Assembly: GCF_002407065.1 (NCBI RefSeq)
Contig: NZ_CP023564.1
Span: forward strand, 3,596,001-3,660,000
DNA length: 64,000 nucleotides
Source of the DNA: Brachybacterium ginsengisoli
Lineage (GTDB): Bacteria; Actinomycetota; Actinomycetes; Actinomycetales; Dermabacteraceae
Reading direction: 5' to 3'
Part shown: positions 1-8,150 of the stretch, one piece after another
Layout of the letters: each line of letters starts with the position of its first letter
Numbering within the stretch: the first letter of the stretch is position 1
Notes under the pieces: generated by a model
The model's database searches: none
What the model saw: the letters and a program-made list of their open reading frames with translations, nothing else
Told to the model about the DNA's origin: nothing
Translations under genes and position numbers: made by a program

Positions 1-139
1 GCGTGCCGCCCAGCGGACCGGAGAGCAGCAGCGTGCCCTCGGCGTGCAGCGCGGAGAGGAACTCGCGGTGCTCGGGGCGGAAGGTCGCGACGAGGTCGGC
101 GTCGTCGGTGTAGGTGTACTGGACGGCGAAGAGGGCCAT
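1..139 (-). CDS. YciI-like protein, N-terminal part (cut by window edge)
   Basis: The first 46 codons read MALFAVQYTYTDDADLVATF and continue into an HREFLSALHAEGTLLLSGPLGG stretch, which looks like the beta-alpha core of small YciI-family proteins (about 95 residues, ferredoxin-like fold with a conserved His). The start is supported by AGGAG ten bases upstream on the minus strand. YciI proteins are often fused or linked to other enzymes and their reaction is mostly unknown, so no specific role is claimed. The rest lies before the window. Confidence 0.7.
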   Translation of the reverse strand, partial: MALFAVQYTYTDDADLVATFRPEHREFLSALHAEGTLLLSGPLGGT

Positions 140-218
140 GCTCGCTCCTGACGAAGATCGATGATGCTGACCGGCCCATCCTTCCGCATCCGGGCCGCGG
201 CTCGAGGACCCGTCCGGC

Positions 219-1001
219 TCAGCCCTCCCGGATCGGCAGCCACTCCAGGACGTCCTGGATGCTCTGGTCCCAGAAGTCCCAGGTGTGGGCTCCCGGGCGC
301 AGACGGGCCTGCACCTCGACCCCGCGGTCCTCGGCGGCGGCGAGGAAGGTGCGGTTGTGCTCGAGCAGCTGGTCCTCGGTGCCGCAGTCGACGAACAGGG
401 CGGGCAGCGCGGCGGGGTCGGCCGCGCTCACCAGGCCCACCAGGTCGTCGGCGGTGCCGGCGATGTCCTGGCCCGCCCACACCCGCTCGCCGAGGGTGCC
501 GGTCCAGGAGAGGTCCAGCGTGCGCGCGTCGAGCACGCCGGAGAGGCTCGCGGCGGCGGCGAAGCGGTCGGGATGGTTCAGCGCCAGCTTGAACGCGCCG
601 AAGCCGCCCATCGACAGGCCCGCCACGAAGGTGTCCTCGCGGGCGGTGGAGACGCGGAAGGTGCGGGAGACCAGCTCGGGCAGCTCCTCGGCGACGAAGG
701 TCCAGTACTTCTCCCCCGCCGCCTCGTCGGCGTAGAAGGAGCGGCGCACCTCGGGCATCACCACGGCGATCCCCTTCTCGCTCGCGTAGCGCTCGATCGA
801 GGTGCGGCGCTCCCAGACGGTGCAGTCGTCGCTCAGCCCGTGCAGGAGGTAGAGCACGGGCACGCCGCGGTCGTCGCCGTCGGCCGCGGCATCCGCCGCC
901 CCCTCCATGCCGATGCCGGAGGCGGCCTGCGGCATCAGCACCACCATCGAGGTGCCCATGCCGAGGGTCTCGGCGAAGAAGTCGGTGCGCAGGCGGATCA
1001 T
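219..1001 (-). CDS. Alpha/beta-hydrolase, esterase D-type
   Basis: A 260-residue protein of the putative esterase family (esterase D, tributyrin esterase and mycolyltransferase relatives). It carries the nucleophile elbow GLSMGG with Ser130, an acid candidate Asp210 in CGTED, and the catalytic His239 in GAHTWDFW, so the triad looks complete. YLLHGLSDD near residue 51 forms the oxyanion-hole region. It has no signal peptide, so it should be cytoplasmic. I start at the ATG reading MIRLRTDFF because AGGAG sits ten bases upstream; a longer frame to 1046 has no ribosome site. It is divergent from the amylase gene. The natural ester substrate cannot be told from sequence. Confidence 0.85.
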   Translation of the reverse strand: MIRLRTDFFAETLGMGTSMVVLMPQAASGIGMEGAADAAADGDDRGVPVLYLLHGLSDDCTVWERRTSIERYASEKGIAVVMPEVRRSFYADEAAGEKYWTFVAEELPELVSRTFRVSTAREDTFVAGLSMGGFGAFKLALNHPDRFAAAASLSGVLDARTLDLSWTGTLGERVWAGQDIAGTADDLVGLVSAADPAALPALFVDCGTEDQLLEHNRTFLAAAEDRGVEVQARLRPGAHTWDFWDQSIQDVLEWLPIREG

Positions 1002-1072
1002 CGTCGGGAGCTCCTGGGGTCGGCATCGGTGCACGGTCTCCCCCATTGAACACTCCCCCGGGCCTCCCCGCC

Positions 1073-1078
1073 TACGAT
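1073..1078 (+). promoter_or_regulatory. -10 hexamer, leaderless start of the amylase gene
   Basis: TACGAT followed by exactly six bases and the ATG at 1085, with no Shine-Dalgarno sequence. The same TAnnnT-N6-ATG spacing recurs at six other genes in this window. Confidence 0.5.
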
Positions 1079-1084
1079 GGCGCC

Positions 1085-2506
1085 ATGACGACCGAGAGCG
1101 CTCCGTCCTGGATCCGCGATGCGATCTGCTGGCAGGTGTACCCGCTGGGGTTCTGCGGCGCGCCGCGCCGACGGGACGATCTCGGGGGCGAGGGCTACGG
1201 CGGGGCCGACGGGGAGAACGTGGTCCATCGCCTGCCGCGCCTGCACGGCTGGCTCGACCACCTGGTGGGCCTCGGCGCGAACGTGCTGCTGCTGAACCCG
1301 GTCTTCGACTCCGTCTCCCACGGCTACGACACCCTCGAGCACCGCCGCCTGGATCCGCGCCTCGGCGACGAGCGCGACATGGACGCCCTGATCGCCGCCT
1401 GCCACGAGCGCGGGATCCGCGTTGTGCTCGACGGGGTGTTCAACCACATCTCGGACCGCCATCCGGTGGCGCGGCGCGCGATCGCCGCCGGCCCCGGCAC
1501 GGAGGAGGGCGACCGGATCCGCTGGTCCGGCACCAGTCCCTACGGCTTCGAGGGCAACGCCGACCTCCTCGAGATCGACCTGGGCGACGCCGTCATCCAG
1601 GACCGGGTCGTGGAGATCATGGGGCGCTGGCTGGACCGCGGCGTGGACGGCTGGCGGCTGGACGCGATGTACGCGGCGGGCCCGGAGGCCTGGGCGCCGA
1701 TCCTCGAGCGGGTGCGGGCGGCACATCCCGGGGCGTGGGTCCTCGGCGAGGTCATCCATGGCGACTACCCGCAGTTCGCGGCGGCCTCCGGCGCGGACTC
1801 GATCACCCAGTACGAGCTGTGGAAAGCGATCTGGTCCTCCCTGGCCGACGGGAACCTCTTCGAGCTCGCCCACGCGCTGGGCCGCCACCAGGAGTTCCTC
1901 GGGGCCGACGGCGGCGCCCACCCCCTCACCTTCGTGGGCAACCACGACACCACCCGCATCGCCTCCCAGCTGCCGGACGGGCGGGACCTGGCCGCCGCCT
2001 TCTCGCTGCTCGCCCTCCTGCCCGGCATCCCGACGGTCTACGCCGGGGACGAGTTCGGGGCGACCGGCACGAAGGAGGAGCGCGCCGGGGGCGACGACGC
2101 GATCCGCCCCTGGTTCCCCGGCGAGCCCGACGGCGTGGTCGCCGCGGCCGCCTCCGCGGACAGCGCACCGGGCGGCCCCGACCACCTCACCCTGCTGAAG
2201 CCCGAGGCGGCCGGCCGGATCCTCGAGGTGCACCGGCGGCTGCTGTCCCTGCGCCGCCGGGAGTCCTGGCTCTCGACCGCGTCGGTGCAGGTGGACGAGG
2301 ACTCGCTCGAGAACACCTGGGCGCAGATCGCGCTCACCCCCGCCGAGGGCGGAGCCGGGCTCACCCTGGTGCTGAACCTCGGCGACGAGGCGCGGCCCGC
2401 CCCGGGCGAGGTGCTCGAGGCGGTCAGCGGGGCGGACATGATCGACGGCGTCGGCGCCGCGGAGCCGGGCACCGTGCCCGCGCACGGCGCCGCCGTGGTG
2501 CGGTGA
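1085..2506 (+). CDS. GH13 alpha-amylase family protein
   Basis: A 473-residue cytoplasmic GH13 enzyme. The (beta/alpha)8 barrel motifs are clear: DGVFNHISD (region I, from residue 116), GWRLDAMYA with nucleophile Asp193, VLGEVIHG with acid/base Glu222, and FVGNHDTTRI with Asp288. The start at 1085 fits a -10 hexamer six bases upstream. There is no signal peptide and the size suits maltodextrin, neopullulanase or maltose-acting subfamilies rather than a secreted amylase, but exact specificity is open. The gene ends in an 18-bp unit, including its stop codon, that is duplicated in tandem directly downstream. Confidence 0.9.
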   Translation: MTTESAPSWIRDAICWQVYPLGFCGAPRRRDDLGGEGYGGADGENVVHRLPRLHGWLDHLVGLGANVLLLNPVFDSVSHGYDTLEHRRLDPRLGDERDMDALIAACHERGIRVVLDGVFNHISDRHPVARRAIAAGPGTEEGDRIRWSGTSPYGFEGNADLLEIDLGDAVIQDRVVEIMGRWLDRGVDGWRLDAMYAAGPEAWAPILERVRAAHPGAWVLGEVIHGDYPQFAAASGADSITQYELWKAIWSSLADGNLFELAHALGRHQEFLGADGGAHPLTFVGNHDTTRIASQLPDGRDLAAAFSLLALLPGIPTVYAGDEFGATGTKEERAGGDDAIRPWFPGEPDGVVAAAASADSAPGGPDHLTLLKPEAAGRILEVHRRLLSLRRRESWLSTASVQVDEDSLENTWAQIALTPAEGGAGLTLVLNLGDEARPAPGEVLEAVSGADMIDGVGAAEPGTVPAHGAAVVR

Positions 2507-2524
2507 GCCGCCGTGGTGCGGTGA
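2489..2524 (+). repeat. 18-bp exact tandem duplication over a stop codon
   Basis: GCCGCCGTGGTGCGGTGA occurs twice head to tail, the first copy forming the last five codons and the stop of the amylase gene. The second copy therefore supplies a second in-frame TGA. It looks like a replication-slippage duplication. Confidence 0.9.
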
Positions 2525-2547
2525 GCCGCACTCCCAGCACCGAGTCG

Positions 2548-2553
2548 TAGGCT
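2548..2553 (+). promoter_or_regulatory. -10 hexamer, leaderless start
   Basis: TAGGCT lies six bases before the ATG at 2560, and no ribosome-binding sequence is present in between. Confidence 0.5.
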
Positions 2554-2559
2554 CGGACC

Positions 2560-2907
2560 ATGAGCATGTCGATCAAGCCCGCGCAGTCCGTGAACACCGC
2601 CCCCGTCGTCGCCCTGGGCCTCGTCGGCGGCTGGCTGACCGCCCGCGAGACGGGCATCCGCCCCCTCGGCGGCGTGGTCCTCGCAGCGGCCGGGATCTAC
2701 GCCGGTCGCACCTGGCTGGCGCGTCGCGGACCCGCCACCACCGCGGCGCTCGGCGCCACCTACGTGCTCGGCTTCGGCCTCTCGCACCCGCTGGCGAAGA
2801 AGATCGGCCCGTGGCCCGCGGTGCTGACGGTGACCGCCGCCGCGGCCGGGGCCGCCGCCCTGCTCTCCGACGCCGCCTACGGGGAGTGGCTCCCGGCCGA
2901 CGACTGA
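2560..2907 (+). CDS. Small membrane protein of unknown function
   Basis: A 115-residue protein I do not recognise. It has three to four short hydrophobic segments (roughly residues 15-27, 38-48, 62-75 and 86-102), separated by small charged loops such as ARRGP and AKKIGPW. The N-terminus has no cleavable signal. It stands alone between the amylase and the ABC exporter pair, and appears to have its own leaderless promoter. Length, hydrophobicity and codon use resemble a real gene of this genome; no function is proposed. Confidence 0.7.
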   Translation: MSMSIKPAQSVNTAPVVALGLVGGWLTARETGIRPLGGVVLAAAGIYAGRTWLARRGPATTAALGATYVLGFGLSHPLAKKIGPWPAVLTVTAAAAGAAALLSDAAYGEWLPADD

Positions 2908-2964
2908 GCCGGTCCGCGGCGCCCCGCCGCACCGAGATGACCTCGATGGAAGACGGAGAACACC

Positions 2965-2999
2965 TTCCGATCGCGGAGATAGTTGACTAGGCTAAGCCT
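2965..2999 (+). promoter_or_regulatory. Promoter with iron-box-like palindrome before the ABC exporter
   Basis: TTCCGA (2965-2970), a 17-bp spacer and TAGGCT (2988-2993) make a plausible promoter. Overlapping the -10 is the 11-bp inverted repeat AGGCTAAGCCT (2989-2999). Its neighbourhood matches about 11 of 19 positions of the DtxR/IdeR iron box as I know it, so iron control is possible but weakly supported. Confidence 0.35.
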
Positions 3000-3001
3000 T
3001 C

Positions 3002-3020
3002 GGCCCCGACCGTCGGGGCC
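3002..3020 (+). promoter_or_regulatory. Leader hairpin upstream of the ABC exporter
   Basis: GGCCCCGAC and GTCGGGGCC are perfectly complementary around a single C. In RNA this would be an 8-bp stem with a 3-base loop, placed just after the predicted transcription start and about 30 bases before the start codon. It could affect translation or mRNA stability. Confidence 0.4.
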
Positions 3021-3048
3021 TCCCGCACCCTCGAGGTTCCCTCTCCCC

Positions 3049-4875
3049 ATGCTCGGCACCATGCGCCGCCTCTGGACCACCGTTCGCCCCATTCGATTCC
3101 GCCTCTACCTGGGTCTGCTCAGCGCCATGACGGCGTCGCTCGTGGCCCTGATGATCCCGCAGGTCCTCGAGTTCATCGTCAACCGCCTCGGCGCCGATGC
3201 CACCGCAGCCACCATCTGGACCGGTGGCGCGATCGTGCTCGCGCTCGGCATCGTCGAGGCCTCCCTGATCTGGTTGCGCCGCACCTTCGCGGTCGCCCCC
3301 TCCACCATGGTCGAGAAGCAGATCAGGGTGGGCTTCTACGCCAAGGTCCAGAACATGCCGGTGACCTTCCACGACGGCTGGGGGTCCGGTCAGCTGCTGT
3401 CGCGCATGATGAGCGACATCAACCAGATCCGCCGCTGGATCGCCTTCGGCATGATCATGGCCGTCACCAACGTGGTCACGGTCGTGGTGGGCATGAGCCT
3501 GCTGGTCCGCTCCTCCGCGATCCTGGCGCTGATCTTCTTCATCGCCGCCGTGCCGGTCTCGATCATCGCCTACCGCTTCAACCGCAGCTTCTCCGTGCTC
3601 TCGCGCCGCTCGCAGGACCAGAACGGCGACCTCGCCACCACCATCGAGCAGTCGGTGCAGGGCATCCGCGTGCTGAAGGCCTTCGGCCGCGGCCCGTCGG
3701 CCCTCGAGGGATTCACCGAGCAGGCCGAGGAGCTGCGCCGGACCGAGGTCCGCAAGGCGACCGAGATCGCCCGCTTCGACATGTTCATGTTCATGCTGCC
3801 CGAGCTCGCACTGGGCATCGCCCTGCTGGTGGGGCTGCACCTGACAGCCGGCGGATCGATCTCCACCGGCCAGCTCGCGTCCTACTTCGCCACCGCCACC
3901 CTGGTGGTGGGGCCGGTGCGGATGCTCGGCATGCTGCTGGGGCAGGCGGTCAACGCGACCACCGCCCTGGACCGCCACTACGAGGTGATGGACTCCGAGA
4001 ACACGATCACCTCCGACGAGACCGCCACCCGCGTCGACCCGTCGACCGCGACCGGGGCGGTGTCCCTGCGCGGCGTGCACTTCCGCTACGAGGACGCCCC
4101 GGACCACGTGCTCGACGTCATCGACGGCGCGGATCTCGACATCCGCCCCGGCGAGACGATGGCGCTGGTGGGCGTGACCGGCAGCGGCAAGTCGACCCTG
4201 CTGCAGCTGGTGCCGCGCCTGTACGACGTCACCTCCGGCTCGATCACGATCGACGGGGTCGACGTGCGCGAGATGGACCTGTCGGACCTGCGCACCCTCA
4301 CCGCCGTCGCCTTCGAGGACGCGACCCTGTTCTCCGACTCCGTGCGGGAGAACGTGCTGCTGGGCGCGGATCCCTCGCTGAGCGCCGAGGAGTCCGAGGA
4401 GCTGCTGCATCTCGCGCTGCGCACGGCCGACGCCACCTACGCGTACGACCTGCCGGAGGGCGTGGACACCCGCATCGGCGAGGAGGGCATGAGCCTCTCC
4501 GGCGGGCAGCGTCAGCGCCTGGCGCTGGCCCGGGCGATCGCCGCGAAACCGGCGGTGCTGCTGCTGGACGATCCGCTCTCCGCCCTGGACACCCGGACGG
4601 AGGAGGTCGTCACCGAACGGCTGCGGGAGGTGCTGCACGGCACCACCACGCTGATCGTCGCGCACCGCACCTCGACCGTCGCGCTCGCCGACCGGGTCGC
4701 CCTGCTGGACAACGGCCGCGTGGTCGACGTCGGCACCCATGCGGAGCTGATGGCGAGCTCCGCCCGATACCGGTGGGTGATCGCCAACCAGGAGGAGGAG
4801 CGGCGCCGCGACCAGGACATCGAGACGCTCACCGGAGAGCTCGATCTCCGCGCGATCCAGGAGGAGGGCCGATGA
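3049..4875 (+). CDS. ABC exporter half-transporter, degenerate-site partner
   Basis: A roughly 608-residue half-transporter with an N-terminal six-helix exporter domain (to about residue 310) followed by a nucleotide-binding domain. Walker A is GVTGSGKST and the signature is LSGGQRQR. After Walker B the catalytic Glu is replaced by Asp (LLLDDPLSALD), the hallmark of the degenerate site in heterodimeric exporters. The next gene overlaps by four bases (ATGA) and supplies the canonical site. The start is uncertain between 3049 and 3061; neither has a strong ribosome site. The substrate is unknown; drugs, lipids or siderophores are all possible. Confidence 0.85.
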   Translation: MLGTMRRLWTTVRPIRFRLYLGLLSAMTASLVALMIPQVLEFIVNRLGADATAATIWTGGAIVLALGIVEASLIWLRRTFAVAPSTMVEKQIRVGFYAKVQNMPVTFHDGWGSGQLLSRMMSDINQIRRWIAFGMIMAVTNVVTVVVGMSLLVRSSAILALIFFIAAVPVSIIAYRFNRSFSVLSRRSQDQNGDLATTIEQSVQGIRVLKAFGRGPSALEGFTEQAEELRRTEVRKATEIARFDMFMFMLPELALGIALLVGLHLTAGGSISTGQLASYFATATLVVGPVRMLGMLLGQAVNATTALDRHYEVMDSENTITSDETATRVDPSTATGAVSLRGVHFRYEDAPDHVLDVIDGADLDIRPGETMALVGVTGSGKSTLLQLVPRLYDVTSGSITIDGVDVREMDLSDLRTLTAVAFEDATLFSDSVRENVLLGADPSLSAEESEELLHLALRTADATYAYDLPEGVDTRIGEEGMSLSGGQRQRLALARAIAAKPAVLLLDDPLSALDTRTEEVVTERLREVLHGTTTLIVAHRTSTVALADRVALLDNGRVVDVGTHAELMASSARYRWVIANQEEERRRDQDIETLTGELDLRAIQEEGR

Positions 4876-6689
4876 GCGCCACGACCGCACAGCCGGACCA
4901 GAGCGATCCGGAGCAGCAGGACTACACCGCCGCCGAGAACAAGGCCTCGCGCGAGCGATCCTTCGCGCTGTTGCGCGAACTGATCTCGCCGGTCAAGGGC
5001 CAGTTCGTGGTCATGGCGATCATGGTCGTGTTCGCGCAGCTGGCCGTCGTGGCCGGGCCCGCGATCATCGCCTGGGGCATCGACCACGGCCTGCCCGAGC
5101 TGATGGAGGGCAACTCCGTCCCCGCGTTCGAGGCGGCGGCCCTCGCCGTCGGCGCCGCGATCGTCGGCGGCGTGCTGACCTACGGGTACGTGCGCCAGTC
5201 GGTGGTGGTCGGGCAGCGCATGCTGCTGGCCCTGCGCCGGAAGGTCTTCCGCTTCACCCAGAAGCAGGACCTCGAGTTCCATGAGTCCTACACCTCGGGG
5301 CGGATCGTCTCCCGCCAGACCTCCGACATGGAGGCGCTGCGCGAGCTGCTGGACTCGGGCGTGAACGTCATGGTCGGCGCCTCGCTGTCGATGGTGTTCA
5401 CGATCGTCCTGATCGTGTGGATGGACCCGGTGACCGGCCTGGTGATGCTGCTGATGCTCATCCCGTGCGTGGTGCTGACGGTGTGGTTCCAGAAGCGCTC
5501 GCGCATCGAGTACCGCGCGATCCGCACCCATTCCGCGCGCCTGATCGTCCACTTCGTCGAGGCGCTCGCCGGCATCCGCGCGGTCAAGGCCTTCCGCAAG
5601 GAGGGCCGCAACCAGGCCGAGTTCGACACCCTCGCCCAGGACTACCGCGACGCGTCGCTGCGCTCGATCAACGTGTTCGGCATCTACCAGCCGGCGCTGC
5701 GCGTGCTCGCCAACATCACCATCGCGGCCGTGCTGGTGGTGGGCGGATTCCGCGTTCTGCACGGTGATCTCCAGGTGGGCGTGCTGGTGGCGCTCGTGCT
5801 CTACTCGCGGCGGTTCTTCCAGCCGGTGGACGAGATCGCGAACTTCTACAACGCCTTCCAGTCCGCCGTGGCGGCGCTCGAGAAGATCGCGAACCTGCTC
5901 GCCGTGCAGCCCAGCGTCAAGGAGTCCCCGACTCCCACCGCGCTGCCCACCTCGAGCGGGAAGATCGACTTCGAGCACGTCTCCTTCCGCTACACCGCGG
6001 AGGGCCCCCTGGTGCTCAAGCCCATGGACCTGCACATCCCCGCGGGGCAGACCGTCGCCCTCGTGGGCCAGACCGGCGCCGGCAAGTCCACCGTCGCCAA
6101 GCTCATCGCCCGCTTCTACGACACCACCGAGGGTCGGGTGACGCTCGACGGCGTGGACCTGCGGGACATCACCATGGAGGACCTGACGCGCAACATCGTC
6201 ATGGTCACCCAGGAGGCGTACCTGTTCTCCGGCACCGTCGCGGACAACATCGCGCTCGGCAAGCCGGGGGCGAGCCGGGAGGAGATCGAGGCCGCGGCCC
6301 ACGCGATCGGTGCCGACGAGTTCATCGAGAAGCTCCCCTACGGCTACGACACCGACGTGAACAAGCGCGGCGGCCGGGTCAGCGCCGGGCAGCGGCAGCT
6401 GATCTCCTTCGCGCGCGCCTTCCTGGCCGATCCGCGGGTGCTGATCCTCGACGAGGCCACCAGCTCGCTGGACATCCCCAGCGAGCGGATGGTGCAGGAG
6501 GGGCTCACCAAGCTCCTCGGGCAGCGCACCTCGTTGATCATCGCCCACCGCCTGACCACCGTGATGATCGCGGACCGGGTGCTGGTGGTGCACGGCGGCG
6601 AGGTCGAGGAGGACGGCTCCCCCACGGAGCTCGTCTCCCAGGGCGGCCGCTTCGCGGCGCTCTACCAGGCCTGGCAGGACTCGATGTGA
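4872..6689 (+). CDS. ABC exporter half-transporter, canonical-site partner
   Basis: A 605-residue half-transporter translationally coupled to the preceding one. An N-terminal cytoplasmic tail (about 30 residues) precedes six membrane helices, then a nucleotide-binding domain with Walker A GQTGAGKST and a normal Walker B with catalytic Glu (LILDEATSSLD). Its signature is altered to VSAGQ. Consensus Walker motifs here plus LSGGQ in the partner build one competent ATP site, while the partner's Asp and this VSAGQ build the degenerate site, exactly as in TM287/288-like heterodimers. A strong terminator follows. Confidence 0.9.
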   Translation: MSATTAQPDQSDPEQQDYTAAENKASRERSFALLRELISPVKGQFVVMAIMVVFAQLAVVAGPAIIAWGIDHGLPELMEGNSVPAFEAAALAVGAAIVGGVLTYGYVRQSVVVGQRMLLALRRKVFRFTQKQDLEFHESYTSGRIVSRQTSDMEALRELLDSGVNVMVGASLSMVFTIVLIVWMDPVTGLVMLLMLIPCVVLTVWFQKRSRIEYRAIRTHSARLIVHFVEALAGIRAVKAFRKEGRNQAEFDTLAQDYRDASLRSINVFGIYQPALRVLANITIAAVLVVGGFRVLHGDLQVGVLVALVLYSRRFFQPVDEIANFYNAFQSAVAALEKIANLLAVQPSVKESPTPTALPTSSGKIDFEHVSFRYTAEGPLVLKPMDLHIPAGQTVALVGQTGAGKSTVAKLIARFYDTTEGRVTLDGVDLRDITMEDLTRNIVMVTQEAYLFSGTVADNIALGKPGASREEIEAAAHAIGADEFIEKLPYGYDTDVNKRGGRVSAGQRQLISFARAFLADPRVLILDEATSSLDIPSERMVQEGLTKLLGQRTSLIIAHRLTTVMIADRVLVVHGGEVEEDGSPTELVSQGGRFAALYQAWQDSM

Positions 6690-6693
6690 TCCG

Positions 6694-6733
6694 AGGGCGG
6701 TGCACCACGGTTCATCCCGGTGCACCGCCCTCT
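6694..6733 (+). terminator. Terminator of the ABC exporter operon
   Basis: Perfect 14-bp arms GAGGGCGGTGCACC and GGTGCACCGCCCTC around a 12-base loop, beginning five bases after the stop codon. There is no T-tract, which is usual in actinobacteria. Confidence 0.8.
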
Positions 6734-6893
6734 CACCAGGCGTGACGCGAGTCTCTGAACAGTTGTCAGAACTATCTGGCGCGGCGTGGTGGGGCGGGCT
6801 ATATTCCCCTCATCATCATCGGTTCCGATCCTGAGGAGCACTGCCGACATCGTCGGCCGCCACCCGCGGATCCCGGACTCCTCAGAGGTTCCC

Positions 6894-7406
6894 ATGGTCA
6901 GTTCCGCACTGCTCCGCGCCCGATTCCTGGCCGTCCTGCTCGCCGCCCTCGTGGTCGCGACCCCGCTCGCCATCGCTCCTCCCGCCGCCGAGGCAGCGGT
7001 CAAGAAGCCGCTGGACATCGTGACGATCCACTACGACCCCGCCGGCAAGGACTACTCCAAGAACTCCCTCTACGTGAAGGAGTACATCCAGGTGAAGAAC
7101 ACCGGCACGAAGACCCTCACGCTCACCGGCTACGTGCTCCGCGACAACGGTCCCCAGAAGTTCGCCTTCCCCAAGGGCACGAAGATCGCCCCCGGCAAGA
7201 CCCTCACGATCCGCTCCGGCAAGGGCACGAACACCTCGAGCACCCTGTACTGGAACAAGTCCAGCTACATCTGGAACAACACCGGCGACACCGCGCGGCT
7301 GTACAACGCCAAGAGCACGCTCCTGGAGTCCTGCAAGTACAAGGGTGGCGTCCACAAGGCGACGAAGACGACGGTGCGCACCACCGCGACCACGGCCTAC
7401 TGCTGA
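6894..7406 (+). CDS. Secreted lamin tail domain protein
   Basis: A 170-residue exported protein. A signal peptide covers about residues 1-34 (LLRAR, then a hydrophobic AVLLAALVVATPLAIA core, ending PPAAEA). The mature part is a single lamin-tail (LTD) beta-sandwich: EYIQVKNTGTKTLTLTGYVLRD, FAFPKGTKIAPGKTLTI, and WNNTGDTARLYN are typical strands. Two cysteines near the C-terminus (in LESCKY and the last residue) may form a disulfide. Such domains in bacteria are found on the cell surface and on secreted nucleases, but here the domain is alone, so its job is unknown. The start follows GAGG and a TATATT-containing upstream region. Confidence 0.85.
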   Translation: MVSSALLRARFLAVLLAALVVATPLAIAPPAAEAAVKKPLDIVTIHYDPAGKDYSKNSLYVKEYIQVKNTGTKTLTLTGYVLRDNGPQKFAFPKGTKIAPGKTLTIRSGKGTNTSSTLYWNKSSYIWNNTGDTARLYNAKSTLLESCKYKGGVHKATKTTVRTTATTAYC

Positions 7407-7424
7407 GGGCTGCGGCACCGAGGC

Positions 7425-8090
7425 TCAGCCCACGGCGCCGAGCATCTCCCGCAGGGCAGGGGTGAGGCCGTCGACCTCGACCGGCACGGACGGCCGACGG
7501 AAGGTCTCCGGCGTGACGAGGAAGCGCTGCTCCACGTGGGGCGGGCCGGGCAGGGTCGAGATCTGTGTGCCGTTGTCGACGTAGCCGCAGCCGCGGGACA
7601 CCGCGAACGAGGGATCGTTCCCGATCACCGCGGAGGATTCGGCCCGCAGCGCCCCGAGGTGGTCGAAGGCGACGGCCAGCACCGCCTGTCGCATGAGCTT
7701 GCCGTAGCCCTTCCCGTGGGCGTCCAGGGTGAGCCACGAGCCGGTGCCGACCGTGCGCCGCTCCGCGAAGCGCCGGGCGGAGACGTCCTGGCAGCCGATC
7801 AGCCGACCCTGCGCCCAGATGCCCAGCGGCAGGGTCCAGTCCGTCGGCGAGATGCCGCTGCGCTGCTGCCACTGGAAGGCGAGCGCATTGCGGATCCGCT
7901 GCTCGGGCTCCGCCCGGTACCACCAGAACATCGCGGGAGAGTCCGCATCCTCGAAGATCGGCCGACGGAGCAGCTCGGCGTACTCGCCGAAGTCTGCATC
8001 GGCGAGCGGCCGCAGGGTGAGGTCGCCGGCGCGCAGGACCAGCCCGAAGAGCGGGTGGAGGGTCGCGAGATCAGGGAACGTGCTGTCCAT
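7425..8090 (-). CDS. GNAT family N-acetyltransferase
   Basis: A 221-residue GNAT-fold protein. The acetyl-CoA pyrophosphate loop is HGKGYGK, followed by the beta5-alpha4 region ending VIGNDPSFAVSRGCGY. The N-terminal part (GDLTLRPLADADFGEYAEL) is typical of RimJ/RimL-like members acting on protein N-termini or amines. The start at 8090 is six bases after TACCCT on the minus strand, so translation is probably leaderless. It is convergent with the lamin-tail gene and divergent from the peptidase. The acceptor substrate is not predictable. Confidence 0.85.
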   Translation of the reverse strand: MDSTFPDLATLHPLFGLVLRAGDLTLRPLADADFGEYAELLRRPIFEDADSPAMFWWYRAEPEQRIRNALAFQWQQRSGISPTDWTLPLGIWAQGRLIGCQDVSARRFAERRTVGTGSWLTLDAHGKGYGKLMRQAVLAVAFDHLGALRAESSAVIGNDPSFAVSRGCGYVDNGTQISTLPGPPHVEQRFLVTPETFRRPSVPVEVDGLTPALREMLGAVG

Positions 8091-8096
8091 CGACCC

Positions 8097-8102
8097 AGGG
8101 TA
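8097..8102 (-). promoter_or_regulatory. -10 hexamer, leaderless start of the GNAT gene
   Basis: On the minus strand TACCCT, six bases, ATG (8090). No Shine-Dalgarno sequence. Confidence 0.5.
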
Positions 8103-8138
8103 GAGGGGCTGTGCGACCCTCGCCTCCGGTTTTCTCCC

Positions 8139-8144
8139 TAGGCT
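8139..8144 (+). promoter_or_regulatory. -10 hexamer, leaderless start of pcp
   Basis: TAGGCT, six bases, ATG at 8151. No Shine-Dalgarno sequence. Confidence 0.5.
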
Positions 8145-8150
8145 GTCCCC

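Noticed and set aside
4512..6725. Possible nested genes inside the ABC exporter pair
   Set aside because: All are frames antisense or shifted to well-conserved transporter domains.
6764..6805. TTGTCA / TATATT as a promoter for the lamin-tail gene
   Set aside because: The two hexamers are 30 bp apart, too far for a standard promoter; TATATT may still serve as a -10 with a weak -35.
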